Shown here piece by piece: positions 6,240-11,349 of a DNA stretch of 24,302 bases (position 1 is its first letter; each line of letters opens with the position of its first letter). The notes beneath the pieces are model-generated. The model searched no databases and was not told the DNA's origin. It worked only from the letters and a program-made list of their open reading frames with translations. The position numbers were made by a program, and so were the translations under genes. Source of the stretch: DAOUFU01 sp034429275 (GTDB lineage: Bacteria > Chloroflexota > Anaerolineae > Aggregatilineales > Aggregatilineaceae); contig DAOUFU010000107.1 of NCBI GenBank assembly GCA_034429275.1, positions 1 to 24,302 on the forward strand, written 5' to 3'.

Positions 6240-7241
6240 GTGAATATCACATTGATCACGTCCGAGGCGCTGTTCTCGGAATGGTGCGCAGAGTGGGATG
6301 CGCTGCTGGTGGATAGCGAAGCGGACCAGATTTTTCTGCGGTGTGAGTGGCTGAAGACCTGGTGGGAGAACTATCGACCGGGAGAGGTGTGGGCGGTCGC
6401 GCTGCGCGACCCGGAGACCGGGCGGCTGGATGGATTGGCTCCCTGGTATACCGCGGTCGAGGATGGGCTGCGCAAAATCAACCCGATCGGTTGTGTCGAT
6501 GTGACCGATTACCTGGATGTGATCGCGCGACGCGGGCGAGAGCAGGCGGTATTTGATGCGCTGGCGGCGTGGCTGGCAGAGCACCGGGCGGCGTTCGATG
6601 TGATCGAGCTGTGCAATTTCCCCGAAGCGTCGCCGGCACTCCACTATCTGCCAGGTGCCCTGGAAGCACAAGGATTCACGGTGAGCGTGACGCCTGAAGA
6701 CGTGTGCCCGTTGATCGTGTTGCCCAAAACCTGGCCGGAGTATTTTGACCTGCTGGATAAGAAGAATCGCCACGAGCTGCGGCGGAAGCTGCGCCGGGCA
6801 GGGCAGCAGGTGGAGTGGTACCAGGTTGGACCGGAACATGACATTCATGAAGAGACGGACCGTTTCTTGAGGTTGATGGCGGCGAGCAACCTGGAAAAGG
6901 AAGATTTCTTGCAGAACAGCCAGCACCGGGCCTTTTTCCACGCATTGATTGCGCTCATGGCCGAGCGCGGCTGGTTGCAACTGGCGTTTTTGACGGTTGA
7001 GGGACAACCAGCGGCAGCGTATTTGAACTTCGTTTACAACAACCGTGTGTTGGTCTATAACTCCGGGCACGATGGAGCGGCCCATGGGGAGTTGAGTCCG
7101 GGAATTGTGCTGATGGCACGATTGATCGAGCACGCGATCAAAGAAGGGCGCGAAGTGTTCGATTTTCTGCGCGGAATCGAGCCCTACAAATATGACCTAG
7201 GCGGGCGCGATACGGTTGTGTATCGCATGACCGTGAAATAG
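6240..7241 (+). CDS. CelD/BioF2-like GNAT-fold acetyltransferase
   Basis: A 333-aa protein of the double-GNAT type (Acetyltransf_6, COG5653, CelD-like), distantly related to FemAB aminoacyl transferases. The N-terminal signature CEWLKTWWENY, then a V-A-L-R-D sheet and LAPWYTA, is characteristic. The second half has KNRHELRRKLRRA, then QLAFLTVEGQPAAAYLNFVYNNRVLVYNSG, then the terminal FLRGIEPYKYDLGG. Family members are linked to cell-wall or polysaccharide modification by acyl transfer; the substrate here is unknown. The start chosen is GTG at 6240 after a GGGGGTAAGA site. An extension to 6168 would add a Cys-rich stretch that overlaps the -10 box and hairpin. Confidence 0.82.
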   Translation: MNITLITSEALFSEWCAEWDALLVDSEADQIFLRCEWLKTWWENYRPGEVWAVALRDPETGRLDGLAPWYTAVEDGLRKINPIGCVDVTDYLDVIARRGREQAVFDALAAWLAEHRAAFDVIELCNFPEASPALHYLPGALEAQGFTVSVTPEDVCPLIVLPKTWPEYFDLLDKKNRHELRRKLRRAGQQVEWYQVGPEHDIHEETDRFLRLMAASNLEKEDFLQNSQHRAFFHALIALMAERGWLQLAFLTVEGQPAAAYLNFVYNNRVLVYNSGHDGAAHGELSPGIVLMARLIEHAIKEGREVFDFLRGIEPYKYDLGGRDTVVYRMTVK

Positions 7242-7277
7242 CGCATACGCCTGAGGTTCGGCGTGAAACGGCGGATG

Positions 7278-7303
7278 AAAAAACGGGGGGATTCACCCCC
7301 CGT
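7278..7303 (-). terminator. Rho-independent terminator overlapping the end of the 107-aa gene
   Basis: ACGGGGGG (7283-7290) and CCCCCCGT (7296-7303) form a perfect 8-bp stem over a 5-nt loop. On the reverse strand a run of six T follows (7283-7278). The stop codon of the reverse gene lies in the loop. The stem can also form in the convergent forward transcript. Confidence 0.9.
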
Positions 7304-7616
7304 ATGCGTTCACCGTATTGATCGTTTGTGCTTCGATATAGGGCGTGGTTTTTTCGATTTCGAGCGCCTCTTGCTCGCTGATGCGGTTTTGCCCCTTGTG
7401 ATACAGCACATCATTAAAGGCATCGTAACGGTAGCGGCGGTTGATCCATCCGTAGTAGGGGTGGACGAACACCACGTTGAACAGGATGGCATCTTCTTCG
7501 GGAATGACCTGTTCGGCAACCAGCCAGACCGGGGCATACTGGACCAGGTGGGGATGGGCTTTGGCATCGCGCAGGGCGCGCATTTGCTCGACTTTTTCGG
7601 GCATTGTATGAGACAT
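7293..7616 (-). CDS. Hypothetical protein, 107 aa
   Basis: I do not recognise this family. The protein is soluble, with no signal peptide or membrane segment. It has many aromatic residues in the middle (VHPYYGWINRRYRYDAFNDVLYHKG), which suggests a compact beta-rich domain, and it ends in a helix and a short Gly tail. The start chosen is ATG at 7616 with a GAGGAAC site upstream. An upstream Met at 7655 adds 13 Arg-rich residues and no better site. The gene is monocistronic and ends inside its own terminator hairpin. That well-placed terminator and ribosome site argue for a real gene. Function unknown. Confidence 0.75.
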   Translation of the reverse strand: MSHTMPEKVEQMRALRDAKAHPHLVQYAPVWLVAEQVIPEEDAILFNVVFVHPYYGWINRRYRYDAFNDVLYHKGQNRISEQEALEIEKTTPYIEAQTINTVNAYGG

Positions 7617-7684
7617 TGACCGTTCCTCGTGGCGGATGCACAAGCTGCGGCGCACGGTCCGCAGAGCAGTTCGTCGTCAGTGTA

Positions 7685-7701
7685 ATTGTAGCCGAATCGG
7701 C
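7685..7701 (-). promoter_or_regulatory. Possible -10 and palindrome upstream of the 107-aa gene
   Basis: Reverse-strand TACAAT (7690-7685) abuts the palindrome GCCGA-A-TCGGC (7691-7701), which would occupy the promoter spacer. No good -35 is visible. Confidence 0.35.
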
Positions 7702-7742
7702 AGCAGGGGGGTAGAGGGTGTTAACGACACGGCAAGCCCTCG

Positions 7743-7773
7743 AAAAGCCTGAGCCGGGACTGCCCCGGCTCAG
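7743..7773 (-). terminator. Terminator of the 68-aa gene
   Basis: CTGAGCCGGG (7749-7758) and CCCGGCTCAG (7764-7773) form a perfect 10-bp stem over 5 nt. On the reverse strand the tail is GCTTTTCG (T-run 7746-7743). It lies 133 nt beyond the stop codon at 7907. Confidence 0.75.
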
Positions 7774-7906
7774 CGATATGGGCCACACATGGTCGATCAC
7801 CACCAGGTTACACAGAAATCGGACGAGACGGCTCCCACAGAGAGCCTGGCAACTCGAGAGCGAGAGCGCCTGAAAGCGGGACGCTTCGCAGCACGATCAA
7901 ACAGGA

Positions 7907-8113
7907 TCAAAGAGGGCGACGGCTGGTGTGCTGCTCGGAGGGAGGAAGCACGGCCACGACCTGATCGCGGTGAAGCTGAATGAAACAACCGGCGCGCACC
8001 AGGAGATCGGGACGTGCAATCACACGACGGACCTTGTGGTCTACGGTGACATCGAGCCAACCGGGACCAACACGGATCACACGACCAACATCAACAGTCT
8101 GAGTGGGGGTCAT
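7907..8113 (-). CDS. Small hypothetical protein, 68 aa
   Basis: A 68-aa protein of unknown family. Residues 9-57 alternate hydrophobic and polar residues as in a small beta barrel (VGRVIRVGPGWLDVTV, then VRRVIARPDLLVRAG, then QVVAVLPP), the kind seen in OB- or SH3-like RNA- or protein-binding domains; this resemblance is only of pattern. Evidence that it is a gene is strong: ATG at 8113 has a near-perfect AAGGAGAA site, a -35/-10 promoter lies about 97 bp upstream, and a terminator follows. It is divergent from purH and shares its 239-bp intergenic region. Confidence 0.8.
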   Translation of the reverse strand: MTPTQTVDVGRVIRVGPGWLDVTVDHKVRRVIARPDLLVRAGCFIQLHRDQVVAVLPPSEQHTSRRPL

Positions 8114-8209
8114 AGGATTCTCCTTAATACTACATCAACTTCGAGCGCGCTCCTTTATGGTCGAAAGCAGTCGGGAAACTGGACTGACGCAAAGGCCCCC
8201 GTTTATTCC

Positions 8210-8239
8210 ATTAAAACATTAATTGAGGTTGTACGTCAA
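8210..8239 (-). promoter_or_regulatory. Strong promoter of the 68-aa gene
   Basis: On the reverse strand, -35 TTGACG (8239-8234) is followed after 18 bp by TGT-TTTAAT (8218-8210), an extended -10. The inverted repeat TCAA-CTTAC-TTGA (8236-8248) overlaps the -35 and could be an operator. Confidence 0.65.
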
Positions 8240-8270
8240 CTTACTTGAGTACCTTATCATCAAACTCTAA

Positions 8271-8326
8271 TTGTGTGATTTGCCAAATGCGGCTTGTGTG
8301 AGGCGGGGTATAGTCCGGTTGTGTGA
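8271..8326 (+). promoter_or_regulatory. Three TTGTGTGA direct repeats around the purH promoter
   Basis: TTGTGTGA occurs at 8271-8278, 8294-8301 and 8319-8326, at 23- and 25-bp intervals. The last two read TTGTGTGAGG. They bracket the -10 TATAGT at 8309-8314. Spacing close to two helical turns suggests a cooperative binding site; the binding protein is unknown. Confidence 0.5.
8309..8314 (+). promoter_or_regulatory. -10 box of purH
   Basis: TATAGT lies 38 bp before the purH ATG. No clear -35 exists at the normal spacing; the TTGTGTGA copies occupy that region. Confidence 0.4.
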
Positions 8327-8352
8327 GGATTGCATCAGGAGGGGAACCCGCA

Positions 8353-9897
8353 ATGCCACGTGCACTCTTGAGCGTACATGACAAGACCGGACTGCAGGCG
8401 TTGGCCGAGGCGTTGAGCGAAATGGGATGGGACCTGGTCGCGAGTGGGGGTACCGCCCATGCGCTCGAACTGGCTGGGCTGACGATTACGCCGATCGAAG
8501 CGCTGACTCAGACACCGTCGATGCTGGCGGGGCGCGTGAAAACCCTGCACCCGGCGGTTCACGCGGCGATTCTGGCTCGCGACACGGCAGAAGACCTGGA
8601 AACGTTGAACAAGCATGGGTATGCACCGATTGACCTGGTGGTGTGCAACCTGTACCCCTTTCAGCAGACGGTGGCGCAGCCCGATGTCGCGCTGGACGAG
8701 GCGATTGAGCAGATTGATATTGGTGGGGTAACGCTGGTGCGGGCAGCGGCGAAGAATTTTTCGCGGGTGGCCGTGCTGACGGACCCGGCAGATTATGAGG
8801 ATGCAGTTGCCATGCTGCGCGCCGAGGGGCGGATCAATGAGGAGGCTCGGCGGCGACTGGCGCGCAAAGCATTCCGCATGACACGCGATTACGATACGGC
8901 CATCCACGCCTATTTTGAGCAGATTGATGGCGGCGAGGAGCCGGGTGAACCGGAGGCGCTGCCGGAAGTGCTGTCGATCGGGCTGACGCGGGTGCAGGCA
9001 CTGCGTTATGGGGAAAACGCTCACCAGGCTGCCGCGCTCTATTCCGCCGGCCCCAAGCTCTCGCCATTGGGCGGTGAAGTGTTGGGCGGCAAGGCGCTCT
9101 CGTACAACAACCTGCTGGACGTGGATTCGGCGTGGCGGGCGGTCAATGCGTTTGAGACGCCCTCGGTGGTGATCGTGAAGCATATGAATCCAACGGGAAT
9201 TGCGAGCGGGCAATCGCTGGATGAGGCCTTCGAGGCGGCGCTGCAATCGGACCCGGTGTCGGCGTTTGGCGGGGTTATCGCGTGCAACCGGGCGGTGGAT
9301 GAGGCGTTGGTGGAGGCGCTTGGCTCGCTGTTTGTGGAGGTCATTGTAGCTCCCAACTTCACCCAGGCGGCGGAAGAAATGCTTGCAGAGGCGCGCAAGA
9401 ACTGTCGCCTGCTGCGCGTGCCAGAACGCCCGAATCTTTCGGCGTTGGAAGTGCGCAGCATTGTAGGCGGATACCTGGTGCAGCAGGCGGATGCTGGCGA
9501 TCCGCAGGGGACTACGTGGCGCGTGGTGACGGAGCGCAAACCGACATCCGAAGAATTGCAGGCGCTGCGTTTCGGGTGGAGGGCGGTGCAATATGTCAAG
9601 AGCAACGCCATCGTGATCGCGCATACGCACGCGACCGTGGGGATTGGTGGCGGGCTGCCGAGCCGGGTAGACGCGGTGCGGCTGGCGGTGGAAAAAGCTG
9701 GCGAGCGGGCGCGCGGCGCGGCGCTGGCCTCGGATGCCTTCTTCCCGTTTGCCGACGGAGTCGAAGAGGCGGTCAAGGCGGGGGTGACATGTGTGGTTCA
9801 GCCTGGCGGGTCGATCCGGGACCAGGACGTGATCGCGGCGGCGAATGCGGCAAACCTGGCAATGGTGTTCACCGGGGTGCGGCACTTCCGGCATTAG
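8353..9897 (+). CDS. purH: Bifunctional AICAR transformylase / IMP cyclohydrolase
   Basis: A 514-aa enzyme catalysing the last two steps of purine synthesis: formylation of AICAR from 10-formyl-THF, then ring closure to IMP. Length matches the family. The N-terminal MGS-like cyclohydrolase domain covers about residues 1-145 (SVHDKTGL, SGGTAHAL, GRVKTLHPAVHAAIL). The transformylase domain follows, with LRYGENAHQ, the catalytic Lys276-His277 in KHMNPTG (Thr where many homologues have Cys) and the C-terminal ASDAFFPFADGVEEA and VFTGVRHFRH. ATG at 8353 follows AGGAGGGG; an in-frame GTG at 8323 lacks such a site. It ends in TAG. No other pur gene is adjacent, so it is probably transcribed alone. 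Confidence 0.97.
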   Translation: MPRALLSVHDKTGLQALAEALSEMGWDLVASGGTAHALELAGLTITPIEALTQTPSMLAGRVKTLHPAVHAAILARDTAEDLETLNKHGYAPIDLVVCNLYPFQQTVAQPDVALDEAIEQIDIGGVTLVRAAAKNFSRVAVLTDPADYEDAVAMLRAEGRINEEARRRLARKAFRMTRDYDTAIHAYFEQIDGGEEPGEPEALPEVLSIGLTRVQALRYGENAHQAAALYSAGPKLSPLGGEVLGGKALSYNNLLDVDSAWRAVNAFETPSVVIVKHMNPTGIASGQSLDEAFEAALQSDPVSAFGGVIACNRAVDEALVEALGSLFVEVIVAPNFTQAAEEMLAEARKNCRLLRVPERPNLSALEVRSIVGGYLVQQADAGDPQGTTWRVVTERKPTSEELQALRFGWRAVQYVKSNAIVIAHTHATVGIGGGLPSRVDAVRLAVEKAGERARGAALASDAFFPFADGVEEAVKAGVTCVVQPGGSIRDQDVIAAANAANLAMVFTGVRHFRH

Positions 9898-9910
9898 GGG
9901 GATGGGAGTG

Positions 9911-9926
9911 GATGCGTTTGCCCTGG
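9911..9926 (+). repeat. 16-bp element, copy 2 (GATGCGTTTGCCCTGG)
   Basis: Identical to 1732-1747 and placed at the same 57-bp distance from the following -10 box (9968). It starts 14 bp after the purH stop codon. Confidence 0.5.
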
Positions 9927-9943
9927 CGTGAGGCGACGAATAT

Positions 9944-9973
9944 TTGTGCCGAGGGGGACGAGCCGGGTATACT
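9944..9973 (+). promoter_or_regulatory. Promoter P1 upstream of the sugar ABC ATPase
   Basis: -35 TTGTGC (9944-9949) and -10 TATACT (9968-9973) are separated by 18 bp. The leader to the GTG would be about 146 nt. Confidence 0.55.
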
Positions 9974-10013
9974 AGCTATGCCGGGTGACAGCAGAAGCAC
10001 AGCCGATCGCTAG

Positions 10014-10042
10014 TTGTGTTTGGGCGAGAACCATGTCACAAT
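10014..10042 (+). promoter_or_regulatory. Possible promoter P2 upstream of the sugar ABC ATPase
   Basis: -35 TTGTGT (10014-10019), a 17-bp spacer and -10 CACAAT (10037-10042) preceded by TGT. This may be a second start. Confidence 0.4.
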
Positions 10043-10060
10043 GAGGCAAGTGTTTTTAAG

Positions 10061-10100
10061 TAGCTATCTCTGAGTGCTGGCTTTACAGCACGGGTAGCTA
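10061..10100 (+). other. Stem-loop in the leader of the sugar ABC ATPase
   Basis: An inner stem GTGCTG/CAGCAC (10074-10079/10086-10091) is enclosed by TAGCTA/TAGCTA (10061-10066/10095-10100). It ends 14 nt before the Shine-Dalgarno AGGAGG (10115-10120). It may tune translation or stabilise the mRNA. Confidence 0.5.
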
Positions 10101-10125
10101 GACTATCTCATCTCAGGAGGAAAAA

Positions 10126-11229
10126 GTGGCCAGTGTAACCTATCGTCATGTTTACAAGCGCTTTGGTGATGTAGATGCGGTCAGCGATCTGAATATTGAA
10201 ATTCCGGACGGTGAATTTCTGGTGTTCGTAGGGCCGTCGGGCTGCGGAAAGTCGACGAGCCTGCGTATGCTGGCCGGCCTGGAAGAGATTTCGGAAGGCG
10301 AAATCCTGATCGGTGACCGCGTCGTGAATAATGTAGCGCCCAAAGATCGTGACATTGCGATGGTGTTCCAAAGCTACGCGCTGTACCCGCACATGACGGT
10401 GTATGACAACATGGCCTTTGGTCTGCGTCTGCGCCGGACACCCAAGCAGGTGATCGATGAGCGCGTGCGCGAGACGGCAGCCAGCCTGGGCATCGAAAAC
10501 CTGCTGGATCGTCGCCCGCGTCAGCTTTCGGGTGGTCAGCGTCAGCGCGTGGCGGTAGGCCGTGCGATTGTGCGCGAGCCAGCCGTGTTCCTGCTCGACG
10601 AGCCGCTCTCGAACCTGGATGCCAAGCTGCGCGTGGAAGCGCGTACGTTCATCAGCAAGCTTCACCAGCGCCTGGGCACCACCTTCATTTACGTGACGCA
10701 CGACCAGGTTGAGGCTATGACGATGGGCGAGCGCATTGCCGTGCTGAATGCCGGCAAGCTGATGCAGATCGATACGCCGACCGCCCTCTATGATCATCCG
10801 CTGAATGTGTTCGTGGCCGGTTTCATCGGCAGCCCCTCGATGAACTTCTTCAATAACAGCACCCTGCTGGAGCAAAACGGCAAGATGTACGTGGACACGG
10901 GTGTGTTCCGCGTGGAAGTTCCGCCGGAGCGTTATGAGAAGTATCGTCCGCATGTTGGCAAGCAGGTGGTGTTTGGCATTCGCCCAGAGAATGTCGCACA
11001 CCCGGATTACCCGCCTGCGAACATCTTCCCGGCTGTGGTCGAGGCGAACGTGGACGTGGTCGAAGAAATGGGTCACGAGAAGATCGCCTACCTGGAAGAA
11101 GGCGGACGGACGTTCCTGGCCCGTATGGACCCGCGCTCGGATCTGCATGTGGGGCAGCGGACCGGCACCGTGTTCAACATGAGCGCGATGCACCTGTTCG
11201 ACGCCGCCACCGAAGAAGCGCTGCAATAA
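10126..11229 (+). CDS. Sugar ABC transporter ATPase, UgpC/MsmK/MalK type
   Basis: A 367-aa CUT1-family ATP-binding subunit, normal length, that powers uptake of oligosaccharides or glycerol-phosphate through a membrane permease pair. Walker A is GPSGCGKS (36-43), the Q-loop is in MVFQSYALYPHMTV, the signature is LSGGQ (134-138), Walker B ends in Asp158-Glu159 and the switch His is in VTHDQVEAMTM. Residues after about 235 form the TOBE/OB regulatory domain. GTG at 10126 has a perfect AGGAGG 5 bp upstream. No permease or binding-protein gene is adjacent, so it may be a shared ATPase as MsmK is. Arginine codons are mostly CGT/CGC, unlike the CGG-rich neighbours, consistent with high expression. 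Confidence 0.93.
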   Translation: MASVTYRHVYKRFGDVDAVSDLNIEIPDGEFLVFVGPSGCGKSTSLRMLAGLEEISEGEILIGDRVVNNVAPKDRDIAMVFQSYALYPHMTVYDNMAFGLRLRRTPKQVIDERVRETAASLGIENLLDRRPRQLSGGQRQRVAVGRAIVREPAVFLLDEPLSNLDAKLRVEARTFISKLHQRLGTTFIYVTHDQVEAMTMGERIAVLNAGKLMQIDTPTALYDHPLNVFVAGFIGSPSMNFFNNSTLLEQNGKMYVDTGVFRVEVPPERYEKYRPHVGKQVVFGIRPENVAHPDYPPANIFPAVVEANVDVVEEMGHEKIAYLEEGGRTFLARMDPRSDLHVGQRTGTVFNMSAMHLFDAATEEALQ

Positions 11230-11274
11230 GTGCGCCCTGCAAGGCGTACCAACTGATTGTTAGGCTTTGAGTTT

Positions 11275-11310
11275 GGGGCCGCCTGCGGAGTATGCCAGGC
11301 GGCCCCTTTT
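11275..11310 (+). terminator. Strong rho-independent terminator after the ABC ATPase
   Basis: GGGGCCGCCTG (11275-11285) and CAGGCGGCCCC (11296-11306) form a perfect 11-bp stem over a 10-nt loop, followed directly by TTTTGTTGATTT. Confidence 0.93.
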
Positions 11311-11349
11311 GTTGATTTGATTGGTTCAAAAACCCTGAGAGGCCCACTC

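Larger units (their letters stand above)
7617..7906. other. Intergenic region between two small reverse genes
   Basis: I see no gene in these 290 bp. It contains a 6-bp hairpin CTGCGG/CCGCAG (7645-7650/7659-7664), a reverse -10, a terminator (7743-7773) and about 130 bp of 3' untranslated region of the 68-aa gene with no clear content. Confidence 0.5.

Noticed and set aside
7774..7906. Possible tRNA or other structured RNA gene in the tail of the 68-aa gene
   Set aside because: No cloverleaf, CCA end or known small-RNA motif was seen; only an untranslated tail can be supported.
7789..7983. 64-codon forward open frame
   Set aside because: Composition is Arg/Glu-rich and it overlaps the well-supported reverse 68-aa gene.
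8335..9894. 519-codon reverse open frame opposite purH
   Set aside because: It mirrors purH exactly, is rich in His, Arg and Gln as expected from the complement of GC-rich codons, and has no ribosome site or recognisable domain.
10108..11226. 372-codon reverse open frame opposite the ABC ATPase
   Set aside because: A shadow of a strongly conserved forward gene with no domain of its own.
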